Shown: positions 27,457 to 35,317 of the stretch, one piece after another
Position numbering within the stretch: the stretch's first letter is position 1
Layout: each line of letters starts with the position of its first letter
Assembly (NCBI RefSeq): GCF_017874715.1
Contig: NZ_JAGGLR010000014.1
Span: 124,001 to 188,000, forward strand
Origin: Streptomyces iranensis
GTDB taxonomy: Bacteria > Actinomycetota > Actinomycetes > Streptomycetales > Streptomycetaceae
DNA length: 64,000 bases
Reading direction: 5' to 3'
Notes under the pieces: model-generated
The model's input: only the letters and a program-made list of their open reading frames with translations
Databases searched by the model: none
Told to the model about the DNA's origin: nothing
Translations under genes and position numbers: made by a program

Positions 27457-28650
27457 GTGGCGGCCCCGCGCACCGCACTCCTGGCCCATCTGCAGACCTG
27501 GCGCCCGTACACCCTCTGGTACCCCGGGCTGGTCGGACTCGCCGGAGCCACCCTCGCCGGAGCGCACCCCACCACGGGGCAGTTGACGGTGGCCTGGGCC
27601 GCGCCGACCCTCGGCTGGGTCGCCGGCCACTATCTCGGCGACTACTACGACCGTGACCTCGACGCGCTCAGCAAGCCCCAACGCCCCATACCCTCCGGGC
27701 GGTTGAGCCCACGCACCGCCGTGGCCACGGGCATCGGCTGCATCGTGGCCGTCGCCGTGCTCGCCCTGTGGGCCAACTGGCGCGCCGTGGCCGTGGCCGC
27801 CGCCGCCATGGCGGGCATCGTGGCCTACAGCCGCGTCCTCAAGGGGCGGGGCCTGCCCGGCAATCTCATCCGCGGCGTGCTCACCGCGCTCACCGTGCTC
27901 TTCGGCGCGATGGCCGTCCAGCCGTGGCCACCGTGGCGGGCGCTGCCCTTCGCGCTGGTGTTCCTGGCCCATGACACCGCGTCCAACCTCGTCGGCACCC
28001 TCCGCGACGTCGAAGGCGACCGCGATGGCGGCTACGCCACCGTGCCGGTGCGCCGGGGCCTCCGCAGCGCCACCCACACCGCCGCCGCGCTGTATCTGGC
28101 CTCCGTGGCCGTGGCCTGCGCCGCCACCGGGCTGGTGCCCAGGGACACGGCCGGGTATCTCGTACTGCTGTCGGCGGCGGCGCTGTGCGGCGCGGGCGCC
28201 TTCGGGCTGTTGCTGAGAGCCTGTGTCATATCCCCGGCCGGGCGTGCGACGTCTGGCACGCTCCCCCAGCTACCGCTGGGAGGTGCCCCCTCTCGCGGCG
28301 TTGCCGAAACGCCCACGTGGCTCCGCCACGAGGGCGCTCCGGCGCCTTGCGATCGCACGCCCCAGACGCCGCACGCTGATCCGACCGGGGATATGACACA
28401 GGCTCTGAGGTCACCGGGACACCTCGCCCCCGCGCTGGCGCTGCGCGCCCACGGCGTCCTCGTCGCCGAACGCCTGGTGCTGGCCGCGGCGGTGGTGGCC
28501 GCGGGCGCCGGAGCGGCACCCGCCCTGGCGCTGCTGACGCCGCTCCTCGCGGTCAGCGTCATCACCCAGAGCCGGATGCGGTCCCGCCATGAATTCCCCG
28601 CGCCGCCCCTGGCCGACGGCGGGCCCACCCTCCCCGATCCCCGCCCCTGA
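27457..28650 (+). CDS. UbiA-type prenyltransferase carrying an in-frame miniature-element insertion
   Basis: The 397-residue membrane protein has both UbiA metal motifs: a variant first motif GDYYDRDLDALSKPQRP near residue 66 (the usual Asn replaced by Gly) and the second DVEGDRDGGYATVP near residue 188. It would transfer the prenyl chain to an acceptor in the membrane. A 189-bp mobile element plus a 3-bp target duplication adds exactly 64 codons after about residue 253, between transmembrane helices; removing it gives a normal 333-residue UbiA protein. GTG 27457 lies 5 bases after the synthase stop. Whether the enlarged protein works is unknown. Confidence 0.88.
   Translation: MAAPRTALLAHLQTWRPYTLWYPGLVGLAGATLAGAHPTTGQLTVAWAAPTLGWVAGHYLGDYYDRDLDALSKPQRPIPSGRLSPRTAVATGIGCIVAVAVLALWANWRAVAVAAAAMAGIVAYSRVLKGRGLPGNLIRGVLTALTVLFGAMAVQPWPPWRALPFALVFLAHDTASNLVGTLRDVEGDRDGGYATVPVRRGLRSATHTAAALYLASVAVACAATGLVPRDTAGYLVLLSAAALCGAGAFGLLLRACVISPAGRATSGTLPQLPLGGAPSRGVAETPTWLRHEGAPAPCDRTPQTPHADPTGDMTQALRSPGHLAPALALRAHGVLVAERLVLAAAVVAAGAGAAPALALLTPLLAVSVITQSRMRSRHEFPAPPLADGGPTLPDPRP
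28217..28405. mobile_element. Miniature inverted-repeat element, copy 1 (189 bp)
   Basis: The ends are near-perfect inverted repeats of about 25 bp starting GAGCCTGTGTCATATCCCCGG, with one mismatch. The element is flanked by TGA on both sides (28214-28216 and 28406-28408), a 3-bp target duplication. It encodes no transposase and contains a CCCAGC-TACC-GCTGGG hairpin. Copy 2 is at 62169-62383 with almost the same sequence. The 3-bp duplication would suit mobilisation by an IS5-like transposase elsewhere in the genome; that part is inference. Confidence 0.93.
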
Positions 28651-28683
28651 GACGGCGCGCCACCAGCAGAAGGGTTCGATCGC

Positions 28684-30831
28684 ATGCCCGCTTCCGCCTT
28701 GACCGAGAGCGTCGGCACGGCCATCACCACGGGTGCCGAGGCGCTCCTCGCCCACCGGCGCGACGACGGCGCCTTCGTCTTCGGCGCGCACCACGCCTCC
28801 CCGCTGAACACCGCCGGGGCCCTCACCGCACTGCACTTCGCCGACCCCGAGGGCTCGGCGGAGACCATCGAGCGCGGTGTCACCTGGCTGTGCGAGACCC
28901 AGCGGGACGACGGCGGCTGGGCCATGCGCTCGGTGCCCACCGAACCCCTCACCACCGCGCTCGCCGCCGCGGCGCTCCACCTGCTCGCGCCCCGCCGGGC
29001 GGCGTCGGCCGTACGCGCCGCACGGGCCCGGTTCGAGGAGCTCGGTGGCTCGGCGGCCGTCCCGGAACCCGCGATGACCGCCCTCATCCGCCAGTTCCAC
29101 ACCTTCGCCGGACTGCCCCACGAGGGCGCCCAGCGCCGACTCCCCCTGGAGCTGCTGCTCTTCCCCGGTCTCAGCCGCCGCCTGCTCAGCCTGCGACTGC
29201 CGATCTACGCCGGCCAGGCGCTCGCCCAGTCCGCCCACCGCCGCCGCGGCCCGGCCGGCCGTGCCCTGGACCGGCTGGCCCGGCCGAGGGCCCTGGCCAT
29301 CATCCGTGACGCGTATGAACGCGAGGGCGCCACCGGCGGGTTCAGCACCGACCCCTGGCTCACCGGACTCATCTGCCTGGGCCTCGCCCGCTCCGGCCAG
29401 GCGCCCGACCTGGTGAGCGCCGCCGCCCGCTGGCTCCGCTCGGCGGCGAACCCCGACGGCTCCTGGGATCTGATGCCCCTCGATGTGACCTGGACGAACT
29501 TCACCACCGCCGCGCTGATCGAGGCCGGTCACGCCGACGACCCCCAGCTGATCGGCACCCGCGAGATGCTCCACCGCCACCAGCAGCCCGAACCGTTCGA
29601 CGCGCTCGGCTGCCCGGCCGGCTACTGGGGGTTCTCCAGCCCGCGCAGCTGGCCGATGGCCCTGGAGACGGCCGAGGCCGGCGCCATCCTGCTCCGGCTG
29701 CCCGGCGGCGCGGACGACCGCCATGTGCGCGCCGGGCTGGCCTGGCTGACCGCCACCCAGGACGCGGCCGGGTCCTGGAGCCTCGCCGTACGGAACAGCA
29801 AACCCGGTGGCTTCGGACCCTGCCCCCAGATGACCGCCAAAGTCGTGGGCGCCCTGCTCGACTCCGGGGCCGGGGCGGACGACCCGCGCGTGGTCAGGGC
29901 GGTGCGCTGGCTGGTCGGCCGACAGCGCCCCGACGGCTCGTACGAGGCCATGTGGTACCGCGGCGGCACCCCCGGCACCGCGTCGGCGCTGGAGGCACTC
30001 AGCCGGGCGGGCCGTACCGAGGAACACCACCGGGCGGCGGGCCGGGCCAGGGACTGGCTGCTGCGCACCCAGCACCCCGACGGGTCGTGGAGCACGGGGG
30101 AGCGCACCGGGCCGGGCACCACCCGGCGGGGCACCGTCGAGGAGACCGCCTGGGCGCTGCGCGGGCTGCTCGCCGCCGGGTCGAGCCCCACCGACCCGGC
30201 CCTCGCGGCGGCGGCCCGCTGGCTCGTCGACGCCCAGCGGGCGGACGGCGGCTGGACCCCGGCCCCGGTCAACGAGTACATCCGCGGCTGTGCCCGCTAC
30301 GCCGACGACGGCATCGCGGCGGGCCTGGCGGTGCGGGCCCTGGCCCACTACCGCTCGGCGGAGGCGGCGGAGGTCGTGGAAGCCACACGCGAAAGCGGCT
30401 GTCGCCGCGAGAGGGGTATGCGCGAGACCGGCACCCGCGCATCCGGCCCGCGTGAATCCGGCCCGTGTGAATCTGGCCCGCGCGAGGCCGGTCCGAGTGA
30501 ATCCGGCATGAGCGAGACCGGCACCCGCGGATCCGGTCCGCGCGAGGCCGGTCCGAGTGAAACCGGTATGAGCGAGACCGGTATGAGCGAGACCGGCCCC
30601 CGCGCATCCGGCCCTCGCGAATTCGGCCCTCGCGAATCCGGCCCGTGTGAATCCGGCCCCCGCGCATCCCGTCCGCGCGAGGCCGGTCCGAGTGAAACCG
30701 GCATGAGCGAGACCGGCACCCGCTCATCCGGCACCCGCGGAACCCGCACCCGGGAAACCGGCACCCGGGAATCCGGCACCCGGGAATCCGGCACCCGGGA
30801 AACCGGCACTGACGAAGGAGGCAGGCGATGA
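28684..30831 (+). CDS. Squalene-hopene-cyclase-like protein lacking DXDD, with 27-unit repeat tail
   Basis: The 715-residue protein has the alpha/alpha-barrel repeats of class II terpene cyclases, seen as QW-type motifs (QRDDGGW, NPDGSW, QDAAGSW, QRPDGSY, QHPDGSW, QRADGGW). The stretch NSKPGGFGPCPQMTAKVVGAL lines up with the part of squalene-hopene cyclase that holds DVDDTA, but residues 380-383 read CPQM, so the proton-donating Asp is missing. From residue 579 on, 27 copies of a five-residue unit (X-R/S-E-S/T-G) form a charged tail. ATG 28684 follows GAAGGG. Its stop overlaps the next ATG. It probably cyclises or folds the prenylated intermediate by another initiation route. Confidence 0.82.
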   Translation: MPASALTESVGTAITTGAEALLAHRRDDGAFVFGAHHASPLNTAGALTALHFADPEGSAETIERGVTWLCETQRDDGGWAMRSVPTEPLTTALAAAALHLLAPRRAASAVRAARARFEELGGSAAVPEPAMTALIRQFHTFAGLPHEGAQRRLPLELLLFPGLSRRLLSLRLPIYAGQALAQSAHRRRGPAGRALDRLARPRALAIIRDAYEREGATGGFSTDPWLTGLICLGLARSGQAPDLVSAAARWLRSAANPDGSWDLMPLDVTWTNFTTAALIEAGHADDPQLIGTREMLHRHQQPEPFDALGCPAGYWGFSSPRSWPMALETAEAGAILLRLPGGADDRHVRAGLAWLTATQDAAGSWSLAVRNSKPGGFGPCPQMTAKVVGALLDSGAGADDPRVVRAVRWLVGRQRPDGSYEAMWYRGGTPGTASALEALSRAGRTEEHHRAAGRARDWLLRTQHPDGSWSTGERTGPGTTRRGTVEETAWALRGLLAAGSSPTDPALAAAARWLVDAQRADGGWTPAPVNEYIRGCARYADDGIAAGLAVRALAHYRSAEAAEVVEATRESGCRRERGMRETGTRASGPRESGPCESGPREAGPSESGMSETGTRGSGPREAGPSETGMSETGMSETGPRASGPREFGPRESGPCESGPRASRPREAGPSETGMSETGTRSSGTRGTRTRETGTRESGTRESGTRETGTDEGGRR
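30418..30822. repeat. 27 tandem 15-bp repeats at the 3' end of the cyclase gene
   Basis: The unit codes X-(R/S)-(E/A)-(T/S)-G, for example MSETG, PRESG, TRETG and PSETG. Copies diverge, with longer-period patterns of several units repeated, which indicates expansion by duplication of blocks. The array ends two codons before the stop. Confidence 0.95.
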
Positions 30832-32132
30832 GCCCCGATGTGCTGGTGTGCGGGGCGGGTGTCGGCGGTCTCGCGGCGGCCCGCGCGCTCGGCGGCCTCG
30901 GACTGGACGTCCTGGTGGTCGACAAGCAGCCGAGGATCCGCCCGATCGCCAAGGGCGAGGTGCTCCAGCCGGGCGCGCTGCGCCTGCTGCGCTCCTGGGG
31001 CGTGGAGAAGCGGCTCGACGCCCAGGGCGCGGTCCGGCTCGGACGGCTGGTCGTCCGCGATCCGCGCGGCACCGCGCTGATGTCCCTCGACTACGGCCAA
31101 CTGCCCGCCCCCGACCAGTGGTTGCTGGCCCATGATCACACGGCCATCCTCGCCGCCCTGGCCGAGAGCCTCGGGCCGGGTGTCGAACTGCGCCGGGGTG
31201 TGCGCGCCGAGGCGCCACTGCGCGACGAATCCGGCCGGATCACCGGACTGCGGCTGGCCGAGGGCGGCAGGACCCACGAGGAGCGGGCCCCGCTCGTGGT
31301 CGCCGCCGACGGCATCTCCTCTCGGCTGCGGTCCTGGGCGGGCATCGAGGCCCAGCGGGTCGACTACCCGCACCGGCTGGTCTCCTTCGACATCGGCGAC
31401 GCCGACGCGGCTGCGCGGGCCGACGACTTCTCCGCGTACGTCACCGACCGGGGGCTGCGGCTGCTCTATCCGCTGCCCGGTGGGCGGCTGCGGCTCTACC
31501 TCCAGGCCGGGCCCGATGAGCTGCGCGGCGTCAGGGCACGCGGGGAGTCGGCCGACTGGGCGGCCAGGGCGCTGTCCCAGGTGCCCGCCCTGGAGCCGCT
31601 GACCGCGTCCCTGCTCGCGCATCTCGACAGCCGCCAGACGCTGCCCGTCGGACGGCTGCTGTCGCCCCGGCTGGCCGGTCACGGCCTCGCGCTGGTCGGC
31701 GAGGCCGCGTACGCCGTCCATCCGATGGCCGCGCAGGGCATGAACACCGCCATCACCAGCGCAGGTGCCCTCGCCGAGCGGTTGTCGGGCCATCTGGAGC
31801 GCACCGGCGAGATGTCGGCCGCGGCGGTGGACGGCGCGCTGCGCGACTACCACGACCGGCAGCTGCCCCTGCTCGCCCAGGCGGCCACGACCAGCGGCAA
31901 CGCGGCGCGGATGGTCACCGATCTGTCGTGGCGCGGCCGGGTCCTGGGCCGCCGGGCAGTCCGTCACACCGGCGCCAACCCGCGGCTGCTGCACACCGTC
32001 ACCCACAACATGTCGGGCCTCGGCCCGCGCCCGCTGACCCTGCTGGACCGGCTGCAGCAGCTCGGTCTCCTCCCAGATCCGCGCGCCCTCCGAGTGCCGA
32101 CCGCACCGGCCGGCCGACCGCAACCCATGTGA
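30828..32132 (+). CDS. FAD-dependent monooxygenase (PHBH fold), squalene-epoxidase-like
   Basis: The 434-residue flavoprotein has the N-terminal GAGVGGLAAARAL Rossmann motif, the DG motif VVAADGISSRLR, and GEAAYAVHPMAAQGMNTAI as the FAD ribityl-binding GD-type motif. The segment GEVLQPGALRLLRSWGV resembles squalene epoxidases and polyprenyl-phenol hydroxylases. In this gene set it is the likely epoxidase or hydroxylase of the prenyl chain or its acceptor. ATG 30828 follows a very strong GAAGGAGG and overlaps the cyclase stop. Confidence 0.88.
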   Translation: MSPDVLVCGAGVGGLAAARALGGLGLDVLVVDKQPRIRPIAKGEVLQPGALRLLRSWGVEKRLDAQGAVRLGRLVVRDPRGTALMSLDYGQLPAPDQWLLAHDHTAILAALAESLGPGVELRRGVRAEAPLRDESGRITGLRLAEGGRTHEERAPLVVAADGISSRLRSWAGIEAQRVDYPHRLVSFDIGDADAAARADDFSAYVTDRGLRLLYPLPGGRLRLYLQAGPDELRGVRARGESADWAARALSQVPALEPLTASLLAHLDSRQTLPVGRLLSPRLAGHGLALVGEAAYAVHPMAAQGMNTAITSAGALAERLSGHLERTGEMSAAAVDGALRDYHDRQLPLLAQAATTSGNAARMVTDLSWRGRVLGRRAVRHTGANPRLLHTVTHNMSGLGPRPLTLLDRLQQLGLLPDPRALRVPTAPAGRPQPM

Positions 32133-32144
32133 GGACGGTTTCCC

Positions 32145-33008
32145 ATGCCCACTCCCGAACTGGTCGTGTCCCCCGTCTCCGGAGCGCTCGGCGCGGAGAT
32201 CCGCGGTGTCGATCTGACCGAGCTCACCGACGAACTCTTCGAGCACATCCATGAGTTGCTGCTCAAGCACCTCGTGGTCTTCTTCCCGGACCAGGAACAC
32301 CTCACCCCAAAGGCGCATATCGCGCTGGGACGGCGGCTGGGAGAGCTGGAGGTCCATCCGTTCCTGCCGAAGGCCGACGGCCATCCCGAAATCGTCGTAC
32401 TGGACGCGGACCAGGGCGCCAAGGCCGACGAGTGGCATATCGACGTGACCTTTCAGCCCAATCCGCCGGTCGCCTCGATCCTCCATCTTCAGGTGTGCCC
32501 CGCCTCCGGCGGGGACACCATGTGGAGCAACCAGTACCTGGTCTACGAGGCGCTCTCCGAGCCGATGCGCGAACTCCTCGACGGGCTCACCGCCGTCCAC
32601 GTCCTCAACACCCCGCAGACCGGCGAGCACTCCGCCGAACACCCGGTGGTGCGGATCCACCCCGAGACCGGCAGGCGCTCGCTGTACGTGACGCGCATGT
32701 GGACCTCGCACATCCCGCAGCTCAGCCGCCCGGAGAGCGACGCCCTGCTGCAGTTCCTCTTCGAGCACTCCGAGTCGCCCCGGTTCAACTGCCGCTACCA
32801 CTGGCAGCCCGGGGCCGTCGCGATGTGGGACAACCGCGCCACCCAGCACCTGGCGGTCAACGACTACACCGGGCCCCGGAGGGGGCAGCGGGTGACCGTC
32901 CTCGGCGACCAGCCCACCGGCGACACCCCGCGCTGGAAGGAGTACCGGCCCGCACCCGACGAGCGCTACTACCCGCGCCACGTCACGGCCCGGTACGGCT
33001 ACCGGTGA
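32145..33008 (+). CDS. TauD/TfdA-family Fe(II)/2-oxoglutarate dioxygenase
   Basis: The 287-residue protein has the iron-binding HxD in WHIDVTF (about residue 97), the distal His in ATQHLAVNDY and the 2-oxoglutarate Arg in RRGQRVTV. Such enzymes hydroxylate, desaturate or cleave small molecules. It starts 12 bases after the monooxygenase stop with GAGGACGG upstream, so it is the last gene of the prenyl-metabolite operon. No taurine or sulfonate transport genes are near, which favours a tailoring role. Confidence 0.88.
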   Translation: MPTPELVVSPVSGALGAEIRGVDLTELTDELFEHIHELLLKHLVVFFPDQEHLTPKAHIALGRRLGELEVHPFLPKADGHPEIVVLDADQGAKADEWHIDVTFQPNPPVASILHLQVCPASGGDTMWSNQYLVYEALSEPMRELLDGLTAVHVLNTPQTGEHSAEHPVVRIHPETGRRSLYVTRMWTSHIPQLSRPESDALLQFLFEHSESPRFNCRYHWQPGAVAMWDNRATQHLAVNDYTGPRRGQRVTVLGDQPTGDTPRWKEYRPAPDERYYPRHVTARYGYR

Positions 33009-33051
33009 CAGCCCGCCAGGACCGCCAGGACCGCCAGGACCGTTGGGCCCG

Positions 33052-33939
33052 TCAGCGGCTCGGGCGTCGCCGTCGTACGGTGGCGGCGACACCCGCGCCG
33101 AGCACCAGCACGGACGCGCCACCGGCGAGCAGCACCGGAGTGGTGTCGCCGTCGCCGTCGCCGTCGCCCTCGTCGGCGGCGGAGGAGGTGGCCCGGGAGG
33201 GCGTGGCGGCGGCACGGGACGCCTCCGTAGGCTCCGTGGCGGACTGAGACGGCGGGGCGGCGGCCTCGGACGGCGGGGCCGCGTCCGACGAATCCTTCGC
33301 CGGGGCCCTCAACACCACATCGGAGCAGGAGTAGTAGGTGTCCGGGGTGCTGGTGTTCCGCCAGATCGTGTAGAGCAGCTGACGGCCGGTCCGGTCGGCG
33401 GGCAGCGTGGCCTTGATGTGGTAGGCGTCGTCCACCAGCGCGGGGTCCTTGGCCGTGGCGAACGGCTTCGCCTCCAGATCCGACCACGTCAGCGGCCGCT
33501 TGGGATCGTAGCCCTCCTTGGTGAGGTACAGCTCGAAGGTCCCCGTGTGCGGGATGGTCGACCGGTAGGTGAGCGTGAGATCCGCCCCGGCCGACAGCCG
33601 CGTCGAAGGCCAGTCGGCGCGCGGCAGGTCCAGACCCCGGTATGCCTCCAGGCCCCCGCTGCACAGCCTTCCGTCCCGGATCCGCTCCCGGTCCTTGCCC
33701 GCCACCCCCGCGATCCGCAGATTGTCCCAGTCCGCGGCCGCCGGGTCGCCCGCGGCTCGGGCCGCCCGGCACGCCGCCGACCGCGCCGCGCCCCCGCCCT
33801 CGGGGGAGCAGGCGAACGTCCGGCTCACCGGGTCCGTCGGCGCCCCGTGCGCCTGCGCGGGCGGGGCGGCCAGCGCCGTGAACAGACAGGGGAGGGCCCC
33901 GAGAAGAGCGCCCACGGCGGCGGTGCGGTACGAGGTCAT
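33052..33939 (-). CDS. AA10 lytic polysaccharide monooxygenase with C-terminal membrane anchor
   Basis: The 295-residue precursor has a Sec signal peptide cut at AQA-HGAP, leaving the N-terminal His of the copper histidine brace; the second brace His is in TIPHTG (HTG). Further AA10 signatures are EGYDPKRPLTWSDLE and YYSCSDVVL. After the catalytic domain comes an Ala/Ser/Asp-rich linker, then a hydrophobic helix (VLLAGGASVLVLGAGVA) and a basic tail RRRRPSR, so the enzyme should stay tethered to the membrane. It oxidatively cleaves chitin or cellulose. ATG 33939 has GGAGGG upstream. Confidence 0.9.
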   Translation of the reverse strand: MTSYRTAAVGALLGALPCLFTALAAPPAQAHGAPTDPVSRTFACSPEGGGAARSAACRAARAAGDPAAADWDNLRIAGVAGKDRERIRDGRLCSGGLEAYRGLDLPRADWPSTRLSAGADLTLTYRSTIPHTGTFELYLTKEGYDPKRPLTWSDLEAKPFATAKDPALVDDAYHIKATLPADRTGRQLLYTIWRNTSTPDTYYSCSDVVLRAPAKDSSDAAPPSEAAAPPSQSATEPTEASRAAATPSRATSSAADEGDGDGDGDTTPVLLAGGASVLVLGAGVAATVRRRRPSR

Positions 33940-34135
33940 CCGGTGCGGCCCTCCGGGGTCGGTGCGGCGACGGGCGGCTCGCCCGTCCCGAGGGGTACGG
34001 GAAGCCCGGCCCGTGCGTTCAACGGGCCGCCGTAAGCCGGGCCATGACGGCGTACAACCATCCGCCATCTCCACATGTCTCCCTAGGCAGACGCAAACAG
34101 CGCCTACGCCCATGAAGAATCATTAAGGGGGACAA

Positions 34136-34582
34136 ATGAATCTTTCTCGCCGTATGGCCGCCACCGCGGTTCTCGCCACCGCCATCGCGGGCACCGTGGC
34201 CCTGACGCCCCAGGCGTCCGCCGCCGCCACGGCCTCGTACAACGGTGTGTGCGGCAGCGGGTACAAGGTGGTGAACTCGGCGCCCATCGGCTCCAAGGGC
34301 ACCGTCTTCCTCACCTACAACTCCGCCAAGGGCAAGAACTGCGTGGTCACCGTCCGGAACACCACGGGCAAGCCGGTTCCCATGTTCGCCTACCTGTACG
34401 TTCAGGGCGCCGACGAGTCGGCCGAGGACGGCGGCGCGTACACCTCGTACGCGGGCCCGGTGTACGGCGACGGGCGCGGCAAGTGCGTGGACTGGGCCGG
34501 GGGCATCGACAACCAGTCCACCTGGACCTACGGATCGAACTGCGGATCCCTGAAGGCCTACCGCGTGACCAAGGGCTGGTAA
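34136..34582 (+). CDS. sapA: Spore-associated protein A-like secreted protein
   Basis: The 148-residue precursor has a Sec signal peptide (LSRRMAATAVLATAIAGTVA, cut near residue 30) and a small mature domain with four cysteines (GVCGSGY, KNCVVTV, GKCVDWAGG, GSNCGSL) that fits SapA-like proteins found with Streptomyces spores. AAGGGGGAC precedes ATG 34136. It is monocistronic and ends before a strong terminator. The molecular role is unknown. Confidence 0.8.
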   Translation: MNLSRRMAATAVLATAIAGTVALTPQASAAATASYNGVCGSGYKVVNSAPIGSKGTVFLTYNSAKGKNCVVTVRNTTGKPVPMFAYLYVQGADESAEDGGAYTSYAGPVYGDGRGKCVDWAGGIDNQSTWTYGSNCGSLKAYRVTKGW

Positions 34583-34630
34583 GCCCGAAGCCACACGGTC
34601 GGCAGAGCCGGCGGGGGAACACACGGGGGA

Positions 34631-34662
34631 GCGGCGGCCACCTCTTTCAAGGTGGCCGCCGC
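34631..34662. terminator. Bidirectional terminator hairpin
   Basis: Arms 34631-34642 (GCGGCGGCCACC) and 34651-34662 pair perfectly over 12 bp around an 8-base loop. It sits between convergent sapA and the SnoaL-like gene, without a T-tract, as is usual in Streptomyces. Confidence 0.8.
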
Positions 34663-34695
34663 CATCGTCGTGCGGCGCGAGCCGCACCGGTCGGC

Positions 34696-35145
34696 TTACG
34701 TCTGGCGCTCGGTGAAGGCCACCGCGTGGGTGTCCAGCACGGTGTGGAGCTCCGCGAGGCGGTAGGCGGCGCCGTCGGAGCGGACCACGCAGCGGACCAC
34801 ACCGCTCGCGATCGGGGTCACCTGGCCGTCGGTGATGTTGGTGGCGTACATATAGGACACCACCGAGATGTCATCGCCGTCGACCCGCTCGATGTGGATG
34901 TTCGAGGCGTTGTGGCGCAGCGGATACCCGGCCGCCTCGCGGTGCTTCCGCTGCCAGGCGATCACCTGCTCGCGGCCCCGGTTGTCGGAGGCGATGAACT
35001 CCTCGTACGGGGACGTGCCGGTGTCCGAGCGGGAGGTGATGTGGACGTCCTCCGTCAGCAGCTCGGGCCAGACGTCGAACTGCCCCTCGTCGAAGGCGAA
35101 CCACCAGCGGTGGATCAGCTCATGGACCGCCAGACGATCGAGCAT
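34696..35145 (-). CDS. SnoaL-like / nuclear transport factor 2-like protein
   Basis: The 149-residue single-domain protein has the NTF2-like cone fold pattern: an N-terminal helix LAVHELIHRWWFAFDEGQFD, then WPELLTEDVHIT and a C-terminal beta sheet ending RLAELHTVLDTHAV. Members act as hydroxylating, cyclising or binding proteins; the ligand is not predictable. ATG 35145 is fixed by GGGGGGAGAG upstream. Confidence 0.75.
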   Translation of the reverse strand: MLDRLAVHELIHRWWFAFDEGQFDVWPELLTEDVHITSRSDTGTSPYEEFIASDNRGREQVIAWQRKHREAAGYPLRHNASNIHIERVDGDDISVVSYMYATNITDGQVTPIASGVVRCVVRSDGAAYRLAELHTVLDTHAVAFTERQT

Positions 35146-35317
35146 GCGGAACTCTCCCCCCGAAGATTCAAGTGATCGACAGCATATCCCGCGGCCGCCA
35201 GTACGGTGGCCCCATGCCCGCCGTCCACGACCATCCCCAGCGCTGCGAACGCCCGCTCCGCGGCCGCATGGCGGCCATGGGGGCCTTGCGCCGCCATGAC
35301 GCCATCGAGGCGGGCTG

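Noticed and set aside
26295..27575. Minus-strand frame with repeats such as GVLGQQS
   Set aside because: Antisense of the 21-bp repeats in the prenyl synthase, not a separate repeat protein.
28217..28405. Element as an intein in UbiA
   Set aside because: No splicing motifs; the inverted ends, target copies and second copy show a mobile element.
30348..33215. Minus-strand 955-codon frame with Arg-Val-Pro repeats
   Set aside because: Antisense of the 15-bp repeat array and the monooxygenase and dioxygenase genes.
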